Shown in pieces: positions 1-8,571 of a stretch of 30,736 bases of DNA. The stretch comes from JAFDZV01 sp966128725. GTDB lineage: Bacteria > Bacteroidota > Ignavibacteria > OLB7. Where the stretch lies: assembly GCA_966128725.1 (NCBI GenBank), contig CBHYLN010000059.1, forward strand, positions 1 to 30,736, written 5' to 3'. A program made the position numbers and the translations under genes. Below the pieces are notes generated by a model. The model did not search any database and was not told the DNA's origin. It saw nothing but the letters and a program-made list of their open reading frames with translations. Each line of letters opens with the position of its first letter. Position 1 is the first letter of the stretch.

Positions 1-1
1 A

Positions 2-331
2 CCAGCATTTGAAGCTTGCAATTTGGACGTATCGTTGCTGTCTCCTGCTCAAGAGGTGATTGAAAAAGATACCATTGCCAATGCAATCGATCAGTCCAGC
101 ACGCGACTTCTTCTGGTCCGCGAATGTGTTCCAATCGTTGACTCTTGCGATGCCGATGTCTGGTGTCTTTACAAGGTGTTTGCTGTGCGGCTTGTTGTCC
201 AGCACCTGGGTCTTGTCCCATTGCTTGGGCGAACCCGGGGTTATCTGCGTGAATACTACTTCGATCGTGGTCGGGTGGATGTCGAACTTGACTACGTTGC
301 GAACGTACTCGAATTCAAGTCGGTTCCGTAA
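2..331 (+). CDS. C-terminal part of an unrecognised protein (5' end outside window)
   Basis: An open frame runs from the left edge to a TAA at 329-331, about 109 residues. Codon choice looks coding, with many GAT/GAC, CTG/CTT and GTC/GTT codons. The product is mildly acidic and hydrophilic with a VRLVVQHLGLVPLLG hydrophobic patch near the middle, not a clear membrane segment. The frame is open to the window edge, so the first in-frame TTG (23) is unlikely to be the true start. I recognise no family. An overlapping frame at 60-365 is less coding-like. Confidence is limited because only the end is visible. Confidence 0.5.
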   Translation, partial: PAFEACNLDVSLLSPAQEVIEKDTIANAIDQSSTRLLLVRECVPIVDSCDADVWCLYKVFAVRLVVQHLGLVPLLGRTRGYLREYYFDRGRVDVELDYVANVLEFKSVP

Positions 332-522
332 CGTCAGGCGACTATGGCTCGGTTGCAGAGCCTAAGGCTTTGAACGTCAAGCGAAATTGCCGTTTTCAGT
401 ATGCCCGAACTGAAGCGATATTGATAGCTGGTGCAGGTGGCCCGTGCGCCGAGTTGCGCACATGTAGCTGTTTCGAACACGATGAGTTGCAAGTTTAGAC
501 TTTTAACCAGGACATACCAACG
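332..522. other. Intergenic stretch, nothing recognised
   Basis: There is no convincing ORF, RNA or strong hairpin here. An AGGA about 9 nt before the ATG at 523 is the only translation signal seen. Confidence 0.4.
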
Positions 523-954
523 ATGCCGCATACTAGGTCGAGCAGCTTCCTGACTCTTTTGCTGCTCTCTTGCGTGCTTTTTTGCGCGTGCCGTTCGGTG
601 CAAAGCGATACAAGAATCGGGAATCGTGGTGGTTCCTTCTATTCGTCGCCTTCGTACTTCTTTAAGATTGAGAGGATCGCCGATTCCGTCATGTCGCGAT
701 TGCAAGTTCAGGTGTTTAGTCAGGGGGGAGAGTGGCGTCGGTATTATACTGTGGAGATCCGCGATGCCGCTGATGAGGTAGTCGCCAAAGGTTATGCCGA
801 TTCGAGTGGCTTTGCGGCCCCGTTGTCACCGGGGAGTTACATTGTGCATGCGTGTGAGGGGTTCCGGCGGAACTGCTTCGATGTTCCGCTTGTCGTGCGC
901 CGGCAAGAGCTCGTCACGTTACAAATTCGCCTTTCGCTATCGGGCCTTGAATAG
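523..954 (+). CDS. Small predicted lipoprotein with a beta-sandwich-like domain
   Basis: A 143-residue protein. Residues 1-23 form a signal peptide with a Leu-rich core (TLLLLSCVLF) ending in a Cys-rich segment. Cys23 (after F-C-A) or Cys17 (after L-L-S) could be the lipidated residue, so export to an outer or inner membrane leaflet is likely. Residues about 70-140 alternate hydrophobic strands with turns (YYTVEIRD, VVAKGYADSSG, PLSPGSYIVHA, LVTLQIRL). This resembles carboxypeptidase-regulatory or transthyretin-like folds that extend secreted proteins. The ATG at 523 is preceded by CCAGGACATACC. The 3' end overlaps the convergent gene at 937-1731 by 18 nt. Function unknown. Confidence 0.7.
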   Translation: MPHTRSSSFLTLLLLSCVLFCACRSVQSDTRIGNRGGSFYSSPSYFFKIERIADSVMSRLQVQVFSQGGEWRRYYTVEIRDAADEVVAKGYADSSGFAAPLSPGSYIVHACEGFRRNCFDVPLVVRRQELVTLQIRLSLSGLE

Positions 955-1731
955 GCTCGGCTTACCCGCCAGCACATAACGCAACGCCTGACACGAGCAT
1001 GGCCGGAATTGTGTGTTGTCGCCGGCAAGCGCATTCATCGAGTATCCATCGTACTTGACTTCCTGGGCGAAGCGTGTGAGTGAGTCAAGAAAGTTCGTGA
1101 TGGGCTGTGTTGCTCCAAGTCTGCCCAGGAGTGGAATTATTTCGGAATCGGTCCACTGCCGCGTTATTGAAAGCTCTGGCCCCATGTCGCCTTCGGCTGT
1201 TTTCGTTGCGATAACCGCTGCGATGTACGGCGCATGGTCGTGATAGGTAATCAGAACGAAGAATTCCTCGGGGCGGAACCATCGATCCTGAGCAAGGTTG
1301 AGCCCCATCCAAAAGGTCTGTCGCAGCGGAGGAGAGTCGCAGGAATCGAAGTCGACTACACCGCGGTATACACGTTGGAACCAGTCGAACACGTCGCCCG
1401 GACGGCGGTCCCCAATCCCCCAGAATTTGAGGAGACGCTCACTGAACTTCCCAAGGCGATCACCGCAGACAGCTTTGGCGAGGGTGTCGATCGAATCAAG
1501 TACGATGTGGTCGTGCCTTTCGAGGCTGTCTCGATATCCGGCCAGCAGCGTGTCGGTAAGCCGGAAGATGCGTCCATGAAACTGCGGCGGCGTGGTTTTG
1601 AGCGAAAGCGAGTCGATGCGCAGCGCAGGTGGCACCTGGTTGGGCGCCTGGGCGTGGGCCAGCACCGGCAGGGTTGACAGCGCCAGAACAAGCATTGCGT
1701 GGCGGAGCATGTATCGCACAACAACGTTCAT
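937..1731 (-). CDS. Exported protein of unknown function
   Basis: The frame is open upstream to 1932, but the ATG at 1731 begins a proper signal peptide: basic start, hydrophobic MLVLALSTLPVLAHA, cleavage likely after AHA. That gives a 264-residue precursor. An ATG at 1710 is an alternative start. The mature part is rich in charged and aromatic residues (WFQRVYRGVVDFDS, EEFFVLITYHDHAPYIAAVIATK) with no catalytic motif I can name. Two Cys (SCDSP, CSCQ) lie in the mature protein. No Shine-Dalgarno is seen, as is common in Bacteroidota. The gene points the same way as 1949-2383 and may be co-expressed with it. Confidence 0.65.
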   Translation of the reverse strand: MNVVVRYMLRHAMLVLALSTLPVLAHAQAPNQVPPALRIDSLSLKTTPPQFHGRIFRLTDTLLAGYRDSLERHDHIVLDSIDTLAKAVCGDRLGKFSERLLKFWGIGDRRPGDVFDWFQRVYRGVVDFDSCDSPPLRQTFWMGLNLAQDRWFRPEEFFVLITYHDHAPYIAAVIATKTAEGDMGPELSITRQWTDSEIIPLLGRLGATQPITNFLDSLTRFAQEVKYDGYSMNALAGDNTQFRPCSCQALRYVLAGKPSLFKAR

Positions 1732-1948
1732 GGCAGTTATACAGTGTGCCTGATCCGATATCGGAAAGGGCGTGTGGAAGTGCGCATATGTGTGCTGCCG
1801 TTGCCCGAGATGCCGTACTGTGGTGTTCCTGAGCAAACACCGGCGTCCTACGAAAAATGCCCTGGCTCGATCGCGTGGCCATGCAACCAGCATGATCGGT
1901 CTGGAGCAATACCGTCGGAATGCCAAGCGCAACGTCTTCAGCTACCGC
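1732..1948. other. Intergenic stretch between two minus-strand genes
   Basis: 217 bases without a supported gene. Overlapping plus-strand frames read as shadows. No TAnnTTTG promoter or terminator was recognised. Confidence 0.4.
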
Positions 1949-2383
1949 CTAATTCACCAGGTACCACACCCCATCAAACAACTTGAACGTGATGGTTTTG
2001 CGGGGCATGTCCTTGCCCGCCAGCTTGTACGTGGCAGTGTTGGCGCGCGTGTCCATGCGGGGTTTCTTGTTGCGGATCTGCTTCAGCACGTTCAGCAGCA
2101 CGTCGGCCCGTTCGCCCTTGAATCGCTCGGCCTGTTCGGCCATGGTGCGGTCCTCCAATACCTCGGCGCGTTGGTCCGGGTTGACAAATCGCTCCAGAAA
2201 GGCAACGTACTCCTGGTTCTGGAGCATAACGATGCCGGAGTCGAGCAAGCCGCGCAATGCCGCGAGCTGGTCGGTCTTCAAGGGTGTGTTGCCGATGGCC
2301 GCGCTGCGTTGGCTGGCGGTTGCGGTCGCCGCGGCAATCAGGAGAAGGAGCGCGGCCGAGGCAAGTGAGCGATGAAGGTTCAT
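1949..2383 (-). CDS. Small exported protein of unknown function
   Basis: The start is set at the ATG at 2383, giving 144 residues. Residues 1-25 are a classic signal peptide with an Ala/Leu core (SAALLLLIAAATATAS). Upstream in-frame codons are Pro/Arg-rich and not coding-like. The mature part is a helical, charged domain (LRGLLDSGIVMLQNQEYVAFLERFVNPDQR, MAEQAERFKGERADVLLNVLKQI). It then has a strand-rich end (RANTATYKL, ITFKLFDGVWYLVN) like the last strands of SnoaL/NTF2-like or small periplasmic folds. The C-terminal WYLVN ends directly at the stop. Role unknown. Confidence 0.7.
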   Translation of the reverse strand: MNLHRSLASAALLLLIAAATATASQRSAAIGNTPLKTDQLAALRGLLDSGIVMLQNQEYVAFLERFVNPDQRAEVLEDRTMAEQAERFKGERADVLLNVLKQIRNKKPRMDTRANTATYKLAGKDMPRKTITFKLFDGVWYLVN

Positions 2384-2889
2384 GAGGCCAATGGGTTCCG
2401 AGTGGGGACTTGAAGGCCATGGCGGGCTGCCCTGGAAGGCGGGGCCAAAGCGTTGGTTGGGGCAAATATCGCTGCGGCGGTGCTCGGCATGCAATCAAAA
2501 ACAATGGCGGTTGTTCCGTGCGCTTCGATTGTGCCCTGGTGTGTGCCTTTGTGGTTGTCAATGCCGCGCACAGGGTGCGCATGCCATCGGAACGCTATCG
2601 GGGCGCCGTGGATGTCCGATTGAAATGCGGAATCCTGCAACGAGGATGCCATGAACGATGATATCCAATTGTGCGCCTTACGGTATCTTTCCGCGATCTG
2701 TTCGACGAAGATCGTCGCAACAATTACCCATTTCGTGCGTCATGCACCACCCGTGTGGTGGCAGGGTGGGTAGTTCGGATCCGGCCCCATGCGTACAACC
2801 ACGGGGCTGTGTTGCTTGCCGCCGACCGCGTTCGCCGCAAGTTCTGTCGCTTTCAGCACGCCCCGCGCACTCTCTACGAAACGATTCCG
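2384..2889. other. 506-base divergent intergenic region
   Basis: This region lies between the minus-strand exported protein and the plus-strand ABC transporter and must hold promoters for both. I find no TAnnTTTG element with correct spacing; TATCTTTC at 2684-2691 is close but has no partner element. A small perfect hairpin (CACCAC, loop CCGT, GTGGTG) lies at 2745-2760. The open frame running into the transporter from 2671 is Arg-rich and does not look like real protein. Confidence 0.45.
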
Positions 2890-4638
2890 ATGAAACTTCT
2901 CTATACCTACCTGAAGGGATACCGCGGTTTGATCGGGCTGGCTTTGGTGCTGGCCGCGATCAATCAGGTGTTCTCGCTGCTCGATCCGTTGATCTTCCGT
3001 CACGTGATCGACGAATACGCCACCAAGCCGAATCGGCCGGACTTCTTTGCCGGTGTGGTAACGCTGTTGGGCGCCGCGGTTGGCGTGGCCTTTGTCTCGC
3101 GGGTGGCCAAGAACTTCCAGGACTACTTCATCAATGTGGTAACGCAGCGCCTGGGCGCGCAGCTCTATTCCGACGGGCTTCGCCACTCGCTGCAACTGCC
3201 ATACAATGTGTTCGAGGATCAACGAAGCGGTGAAACGCTCGGCAAACTTCAGAAGGTGCGCACCGATACGGAGCGGTTGATCAGCGCCTTCATCAATATC
3301 CTGTTCACGTCGTTGGTTGGGGTGCTGTTCGTGACGATCTACGCGATCAGTGTGCACTGGGTGATCGCCCCGATCTACTTCTTCACCGTGCCGTTGATCG
3401 GCGTGATGAGCTCCGTATTGAGCCGCAAGATCAAGAAGGTGCAGCAGCAGATCGTGGCCGAAACCACATCGCTGGCCGGCACCACAACCGAGTCGCTGAG
3501 GAACATCGAGCTGGTCAAGAGTCTGGGTCTGGCCAATCAGGAGATCGAGCGTCTGAACGGCACTACCGAGAAGATCCTGAAGCTGGAGTTGAAGAAGGTG
3601 AAGTACGTCCGCTCGCTGAGCTTCATTCAGGGCACTGCGGTCAACTTCCTGCGTACCACGATTCTGTTCGTGATGCTGTACCTGATCTACTCGCAGGAGA
3701 TTTCGGTGGGCCAGTTCTTCTCGCTGTTCATCTACTCGTTCTTCATCTTCGGGCCGTTGCAGGAGCTGGGCAACGTGATCAACATCTACCGCGAGGCCGA
3801 GGTGTCGCTGGCAAATCTGACGGACATCCTGAACCGCCCGGTGGAGGAGAAGCCGGCCAATCCGGCGCCGATCGCCACCATCGATACGCTGGCCTTCGAG
3901 GATGTGGAGTTCAAGCATCTCACCGCGGCCTCGAAGGCGTTGGACGGGATTTCGTTCAATGTGCGGCGCGGCGAAACGATGGCGTTCGTGGGGCCGTCCG
4001 GCTCCGGTAAGACAACGCTTGTGAAGTTGCTGGTTGGGCTGTACCAGCCCGACTCCGGCCGCATCCTGTACAACGGCCATCCGGGCAACACGGTGGATCT
4101 GGACGCGCTGCGCGAGCGGATCGGTTTCGTGACGCAGGACACGCAGTTGTTCAGCGGTACGATCCGCGAGAATCTGTTGTTCGTGAACCCAGGCGCCAGC
4201 GATGCCGATTGCCTGGATGTGTTGCAGAAGGCCTCGTGCCAAAGCCTGCTGGCGCGCGCCGATCGCGGGCTTGATTCGGTGATCGGTGAAGGCGGCGTGA
4301 AGGTGTCCGGCGGTGAGAAGCAGCGATTGTCGATCGCGCGCGCGCTGCTGCGCCGCCCGGACCTGCTGGTGTTCGACGAGGCAACCTCCGCGCTCGATTC
4401 GCTCACCGAGGAGGAGATCACCGAAACCATCCGCGAAGTGTCCTCGCGCGGCAATCAGATCACGATCCTTATCGCGCACCGACTTTCGACGATCATGCAT
4501 GCCGACACGATCCACGTGCTGGAGCATGGCCGCGTTGTGGAGTCGGGCCGGCACTCCGAGTTGCTGGAGATGAAGGGCCTGTATTATGCGATGTGGCGGC
4601 AGCAGATCGGTGAGCGCCGCATCCTGCGCGCGGCGTAA
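2890..4638 (+). CDS. ABC transporter half-molecule (exporter type, fused membrane and ATPase domains)
   Basis: The 582-residue product joins a six-helix exporter membrane domain (residues about 1-310, e.g. LIGLALVLAAINQVFSLL, LFTSLVGVLFVTIYAIS) to a C-terminal ATPase. ATPase motifs are complete: Walker A GPSGSGKTT at 368-376, Q-loop VTQDTQLF, signature VSGGEKQR at 472-479, Walker B ending LLVFDEATS with D496/E497, and H-loop His530. This is the MsbA/MdlB-like class, which works as a dimer to export lipids, peptides or drugs; the substrate cannot be read from sequence. The ATG at 2890 (MKLLYTYLKGYRG) starts at the usual first amphipathic helix; the open frame upstream to 2671 is not protein-like. 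No Shine-Dalgarno is visible. Confidence 0.93.
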   Translation: MKLLYTYLKGYRGLIGLALVLAAINQVFSLLDPLIFRHVIDEYATKPNRPDFFAGVVTLLGAAVGVAFVSRVAKNFQDYFINVVTQRLGAQLYSDGLRHSLQLPYNVFEDQRSGETLGKLQKVRTDTERLISAFINILFTSLVGVLFVTIYAISVHWVIAPIYFFTVPLIGVMSSVLSRKIKKVQQQIVAETTSLAGTTTESLRNIELVKSLGLANQEIERLNGTTEKILKLELKKVKYVRSLSFIQGTAVNFLRTTILFVMLYLIYSQEISVGQFFSLFIYSFFIFGPLQELGNVINIYREAEVSLANLTDILNRPVEEKPANPAPIATIDTLAFEDVEFKHLTAASKALDGISFNVRRGETMAFVGPSGSGKTTLVKLLVGLYQPDSGRILYNGHPGNTVDLDALRERIGFVTQDTQLFSGTIRENLLFVNPGASDADCLDVLQKASCQSLLARADRGLDSVIGEGGVKVSGGEKQRLSIARALLRRPDLLVFDEATSALDSLTEEEITETIREVSSRGNQITILIAHRLSTIMHADTIHVLEHGRVVESGRHSELLEMKGLYYAMWRQQIGERRILRAA

Positions 4639-4646
4639 CCGCCGTT

Positions 4647-4700
4647 CTTCGCGTCCTTCGCGTCTTCGCGGTAAAAAATCCTGCCGCCGAGACGCGAAGG
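4647..4700. repeat. Tandem CTTCGCGTC units with an inverted copy
   Basis: CTTCGCGTC occurs at 4647-4655 and 4656-4664, followed by a partial TTCGCGG. A reverse copy GACGCGAAGG at 4691-4700 pairs perfectly with CCTTCGCGTC at 4655-4664 (10 bp). It sits between the convergent ends of the ABC exporter and the permease gene and could serve as a weak bidirectional terminator. Similar C-T-T-[TC]-G-C-G-T-C strings occur as dispersed intergenic repeats in other bacteria (from memory). Confidence 0.55.
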
Positions 4701-4741
4701 TCGCCGTGCAGTCGAGGTTCGCGACCAGGCAATCCAGGCCG

Positions 4742-6010
4742 TTACGTGGCGCGCATCCAGCGCAGTACTTCACGGAACGACGGCCGCTTGCCGTACAGCA
4801 GGATCGCGGTGCGGAATACCTTGGCCGCGGCCCACACCAGCCCGATGGTGGAGACCACCATCACACCCATCGTTGCGAACAGTTCCCAGGTTGGCGGGGT
4901 CTTGGCCACCGTGCGTATCATCATCATCGACGGCGTAAGGAACGGCACGTAGCTGAGCACGCGCACGAACCCGGCGTCCGGATTCTGGATCACCACCATC
5001 GACAATGCCAACGGTACCACCAGCAGCATTACCAGATAGGAGTTCGCCATCTGCGCCTCCTGTTCGGTGGTGACAAGCGATCCCACGCCAACAAACAACG
5101 CCGAGTAGAAGATGTAGCCAAGGATCATGTACGCGGCGATGTATGGCACAACCGCGTACACGCCGGTAAGCGTTGTGCCCACCGACGCCGGCAGGCTGAC
5201 GGCCGTAAACGCGCCCAGCGCCAGCAAGGCCCATGCGCCCATCTGTGTAAGGCCCAGCGCGCTAAGCCCTATCAGCTTGCCCCACATCAGCTCGTACGGT
5301 GTGCTGCTGCCCACCAGAAGCTCCATGATGCGGTTGGACTTTTCCTCCACCAGGCTGCGCACCAACGATTGCCCGGTAGTGAGCACCAGGAACATCAACA
5401 GAATGCAGCCCGCGTATGCCGCGAAAAACGTGGCAACAAAACCGCTCTCCTCACCGCCGCTTTTTGTGACCTTCACGGTAGTGATATCCACCTCCTGGGC
5501 GATGCGGCGATACAGCCCGGTATCGATGCCGGCTTCGCGCAGGCGGCGCTGGGTAAGGATCTGCTGGATCGACCGCTCGAACTTGGCGATGGCCATCAGG
5601 TTGTTCGGGCTCGGGCTGCGATAACTTACCCGGGGCATGTCGGTGGAGCCGCTCAACACCAACGTGCCGTCGGTTTTCTCGGCGAGGGCATCGCGGTCGG
5701 CGGCGGCCACGGCGGAATCGAACGGCAGGCCGGCGTTGCCGTAGTTGGCCAGCACGTACGCCGGCTGGCCGTCCGGCAGCTTCACCGCATCCTCGATCAC
5801 GCGTTTCATCTCCACGAACATCGTGCCTGTGCTGTCCACAACGCCAATCATCTTTACCGAGTCCGGACCGCTGGTCAACAGCAGCGAGGGCAGCACCGAG
5901 AACGCCACAATAAGGATCGGCGTAAGGATCAGCGAGATGATGAAGCTTTTGGAGCGCACACGCTGCACATACTCCCATCGCGCGATCGTGGCAATCCTGT
6001 TCCAGTTCAT
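4742..6010 (-). CDS. ABC-2 type permease, NatB/YhaP-like
   Basis: A 422-residue membrane subunit. One membrane helix lies near the N-terminus (SFIISLILTPILIVAFSVLPSLLL). A large outside domain of about 190 residues follows (containing VVDSTG and later VDITTVKVTKSGG), then five or six C-terminal helices (FFAAYAGCILLMFLVLTTGQSLV, AYMILGYIFYSALFVGVGSL, YLVMLLVVPLALSMVVI). That is the layout of the NatB/YhaP family of ABC-2 exporters, which pump Na+ or antibiotics in some species. The ATG at 6010 follows GGAG at 5 nt spacing. The partner ATPase gene lies 80 nt upstream on the same strand. Confidence 0.9.
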   Translation of the reverse strand: MNWNRIATIARWEYVQRVRSKSFIISLILTPILIVAFSVLPSLLLTSGPDSVKMIGVVDSTGTMFVEMKRVIEDAVKLPDGQPAYVLANYGNAGLPFDSAVAAADRDALAEKTDGTLVLSGSTDMPRVSYRSPSPNNLMAIAKFERSIQQILTQRRLREAGIDTGLYRRIAQEVDITTVKVTKSGGEESGFVATFFAAYAGCILLMFLVLTTGQSLVRSLVEEKSNRIMELLVGSSTPYELMWGKLIGLSALGLTQMGAWALLALGAFTAVSLPASVGTTLTGVYAVVPYIAAYMILGYIFYSALFVGVGSLVTTEQEAQMANSYLVMLLVVPLALSMVVIQNPDAGFVRVLSYVPFLTPSMMMIRTVAKTPPTWELFATMGVMVVSTIGLVWAAAKVFRTAILLYGKRPSFREVLRWMRAT

Positions 6011-6090
6011 GTCCGCTCCAGAAAGAAAGAGAGAGTGTGTCGACGTGTGTTGCCGTGCGTGCCGGTGCGTGTATCGCGTGCGGCCCCTTG

Positions 6091-7005
6091 TTACGCGGCC
6101 TTCGCGGGCGTAGTGCCCGCAGCCGATACCGTGTTGATGAAGATCGAGCGGAGCGAGGGGCGTACAAGTTCGATTTTCCCGATGCGCAGCCTGTTGGCCA
6201 CATGCGGCAGCAGATCGTTGACCGTGGTGCCTGGTTGTACGTGAAGCTCGGCGAAGTTCGGCTCGATCATCGCCCCAACCACCATCGGCAGCTCGCGCAG
6301 GAAGTTGCCGTCGCCCTGATACGCGATGTGGATGCTTTCGGTGCCATGGTTGTTGCGCACATCGTCCACGGTGCCCTCCAGCATCACGCGGCCCTTGTTC
6401 ACCAGCGCGATGCGGTCGCACAGGCGTTCGGCGATTTCCATCTGGTGCGTGGAATAGATGATCACCCGCGAGGCCGTGCGGATCTCCTTCACAATTGTTG
6501 TCAGCAGTTCCTGATTCACCGGATCCAGCCCGGAGGCCGGCTCGTCCAGCACCACGAATCGCGGCTCGTGGATCAGTGCGATGATGATCTGCACCTTCTG
6601 CTGATTGCCCTTCGAAAGCTCCTCAACGCGCCGGCGCTCGCTGCCAGCCAGATCGAAACGCTTCAGCCACTCCGGAATGCGTGCCTTGGCGACCCGCTCG
6701 TTCAGGCCGCGCAGCCGCGCGAAGTACAGGATGGTTTCGGCGATTCGCGCCTTCTGGTACAGGCCCCGTTCCTCGGGCAGGAACCCGATCTGGTCGCGAA
6801 TGGCGTCGCTGAAGGGGACGCCGTCGTACAGGATGCGGCCGCTGTCGGGTTGGATGATGTTGTTGTTCATCCGGATCGTGGTGGACTTCCCGGCGCCATT
6901 CGGCCCCAGAAGCCCGAATATTTCGCCTGGATGCGCGCACAGCGAAACGTCGTTGACGGCGTGAATCGAGGAGAAACGCTTTTCGAGGTGTTCGGCCAAA
7001 ATCAT
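6091..7005 (-). CDS. ABC transporter ATPase, NatA/YhaQ-like
   Basis: A 304-residue stand-alone ATPase. Walker A is GPNGAGKST, signature LSKGNQQKVQ (the NatA-type variant of LSGGQ), Walker B VVLDEPASGLDP, H-loop STHQ. After about residue 215 comes the C-terminal extension typical of ATPases serving ABC-2 permeases. The start at 7005 (MILAEHLEKRF) is preceded by AGGA at 9 nt. It is transcribed ahead of the permease at 4742-6010 and almost surely forms one exporter with it. Just after Walker A the sequence reads RMNNNIIQPDSG where relatives usually have hydrophobic residues after the Met. Confidence 0.93.
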   Translation of the reverse strand: MILAEHLEKRFSSIHAVNDVSLCAHPGEIFGLLGPNGAGKSTTIRMNNNIIQPDSGRILYDGVPFSDAIRDQIGFLPEERGLYQKARIAETILYFARLRGLNERVAKARIPEWLKRFDLAGSERRRVEELSKGNQQKVQIIIALIHEPRFVVLDEPASGLDPVNQELLTTIVKEIRTASRVIIYSTHQMEIAERLCDRIALVNKGRVMLEGTVDDVRNNHGTESIHIAYQGDGNFLRELPMVVGAMIEPNFAELHVQPGTTVNDLLPHVANRLRIGKIELVRPSLRSIFINTVSAAGTTPAKAA

Positions 7006-7217
7006 CGAATTGTCCTGTGAAGGTCGCTGCTCGCCAGGCCTGGCAATGCGGGCCGCGCGTGCTGGCACGTCGGCGGCTGCGGCCGCGGCGTGCCGCCCAC
7101 GATACGTCGGCAGGCCGCCACGGTTACGCCTGGCAACGCGAAATATAGCCAACACGGCCGGGCAAAACGCCGAATCAGGAGCCAGCGCGGGGCCGTCACG
7201 CATCACATCTCTTCACT

Positions 7218-7248
7218 TTTGCACGTCCGAAGGGTCGGTGTATATTTG
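7218..7248 (+). promoter_or_regulatory. Bacteroidota-type promoter for tRNA-Gln (and probably prs)
   Basis: TTTG at 7218-7221 and TATATTTG at 7241-7248 are separated by 19 nt, a full match to the -33 TTTG / -7 TAnnTTTG consensus. Initiation would fall around 7254, about 36 nt before the tRNA. Confidence 0.7.
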
Positions 7249-7289
7249 TTGTTCCTGTGCGTAATCTGCCGCCGCAGGGGATGACGCAT

Positions 7290-7361
<72 letters not shown>

Positions 7362-7366
7362 CATTC

Positions 7367-7402
7367 CGATGCCGCGCGCCGAACAGATAGCGGGCGGCAT
7401 CG
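7367..7402 (+). terminator. Stem-loop after tRNA-Gln
   Basis: CGATGCCGC (7367-7375) pairs with GCGGCATCG (7394-7402), 9 bp with an 18-nt loop, 5 nt after the tRNA. There is no T-run after it, so it may be a weak terminator or a 3'-processing structure, and transcription may continue into prs. Confidence 0.4.
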
Positions 7403-7453
7403 CAGGTTTCAGGGTTGGCATTCGGATATCCGATTCTCCCACGCATCACGGCG

Positions 7454-7481
7454 CGCCATGCAACCATGGTGTGCCATGGCG
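7454..7481 (+). repeat. Inverted repeat in the prs leader
   Basis: CGCCATG (7454-7460) pairs with CATGGCG (7475-7481); a CCATGG palindrome sits in the loop. It lies 54 nt before the prs start, in a 173-nt untranslated stretch after the tRNA. A regulatory role is possible but unsupported by any known consensus. Confidence 0.35.
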
Positions 7482-7534
7482 GGGCAGCGCGGAGCCCGGT
7501 GCCCGTTTGATAACAAGGCAACGCGTCGTGCTTC

Positions 7535-8467
7535 ATGGCTAAGTTCAAGATCGTTACCGGGAGATCGAATCCTGAGTTCGCAGCCCGTGTGGCGCGAGCG
7601 GCGGGCACAACGCTTGCCCGGGTGGACATCCGGAACTTCTCCGACGGCGAGATCTGGGTGAAGTACGATGAGAACGTCCGCGGTGAGGACTTGTTCATCG
7701 TGCAATCGACGCAGCCGCCAGCGGATCATCTGCTCGAGCTGCTGATGCTGATCGATGCCGCCCGGCGTGCCTCGGCCAAGCGTATTACGGCGGTGATTCC
7801 GTATTTCGGCTATGCCCGGCAGGACCGCAAGGACCAACCCCGTGTGGCGATTACCGCGAAGCTGATCGCCAACCTGATTACCGAGGCCGGCGCCGACAGG
7901 ATCATCACGATGGACCTGCACGCGCCGCAGATCCAGGGATTCTTCGATATCCCGTTCGATCACCTCTATTCCTCGGCGGTGTTCACCCGGCACGTGCGCC
8001 GGCTGGAACTTCCCAACCTTACGATTGCATCGCCGGATGTTGGTGGTCTGAAGCTGGCGCGCGCCTACGCGAAGCGCCTGGGCGCAGGCCTGATCTTCAT
8101 CGACAAGCGGCGCCCGCGCCCCAACGTGGCCGAGGTAATGAATATCGTGGGCGAGGCAAACGGGCGCACCGTGCTGGTGATCGACGATATCATCGATACC
8201 GGGGGCACATTCACCAACGCGGTGAAGGCGCTGAAGGATCACGGGGCCGAAAAAGTATATGGCACCTGCACCCATGCCGTGCTGAGCGGTCAGGCGTACG
8301 ACCTGATCGAAAGCTCGCCGCTGGAGCAGTTGATAGTTACCGATACGCTGCCGTTGAAGCGCGTGTCGCCAAAGATCGTGGTGAAATCCGTGGCGAAACT
8401 GTTCGCCGAGGCGATCATCCGAATTCACGAGAACCAGTCGCTCTCGAAGCTGTTCGATACCGACTGA
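7535..8467 (+). CDS. prs: Ribose-phosphate pyrophosphokinase (PRPP synthetase)
   Basis: The 310-residue protein makes PRPP from ribose 5-phosphate and ATP for purine, pyrimidine, His, Trp and NAD synthesis in the cytoplasm. Visible signatures are the flexible loop with RQDRK at 95-99, the conserved stretch DLHAPQIQGFF at 127-137 and the PRPP-binding loop DDIIDTGGT at 217-225. Length equals the bacterial norm (about 310-320). It starts at the ATG at 7535 (MAKFKIVTGRSNPEFA). It follows tRNA-Gln and probably shares its promoter; rplY follows after 104 nt, an arrangement common in the Bacteroidota/Chlorobiota branch. Confidence 0.97.
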   Translation: MAKFKIVTGRSNPEFAARVARAAGTTLARVDIRNFSDGEIWVKYDENVRGEDLFIVQSTQPPADHLLELLMLIDAARRASAKRITAVIPYFGYARQDRKDQPRVAITAKLIANLITEAGADRIITMDLHAPQIQGFFDIPFDHLYSSAVFTRHVRRLELPNLTIASPDVGGLKLARAYAKRLGAGLIFIDKRRPRPNVAEVMNIVGEANGRTVLVIDDIIDTGGTFTNAVKALKDHGAEKVYGTCTHAVLSGQAYDLIESSPLEQLIVTDTLPLKRVSPKIVVKSVAKLFAEAIIRIHENQSLSKLFDTD

Positions 8468-8491
8468 TCGCGGCCAACCGGCCGCGCGATC
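8466..8491 (+). terminator. GC-rich stem-loop overlapping the prs stop
   Basis: GATCGCGGCC (8466-8475), loop AACC, then GGCCGCG and GATC with a single bulged C (8480-8491) form an 11-bp stem that begins inside the TGA stop. No T-run follows. It may partially terminate or stabilise the prs transcript. Confidence 0.45.
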
Positions 8492-8571
8492 CCGGCTCCG
8501 GTAGATGGAGCATCTGTTCTTTCGACAACCTGGTTCGCTTACTAATCACGTACTCCAAAAGGAACCGAAGC

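Noticed and set aside
2671..2889. N-terminal extension of the ABC exporter
   Set aside because: The extra residues are Arg/Cys-rich and do not resemble family N-termini; the ATG at 2890 starts a standard membrane domain.
2740..4773. 677-residue minus-strand open frame
   Set aside because: It is antisense to the ABC exporter; the translation is His/Gln/Arg-rich without domains.
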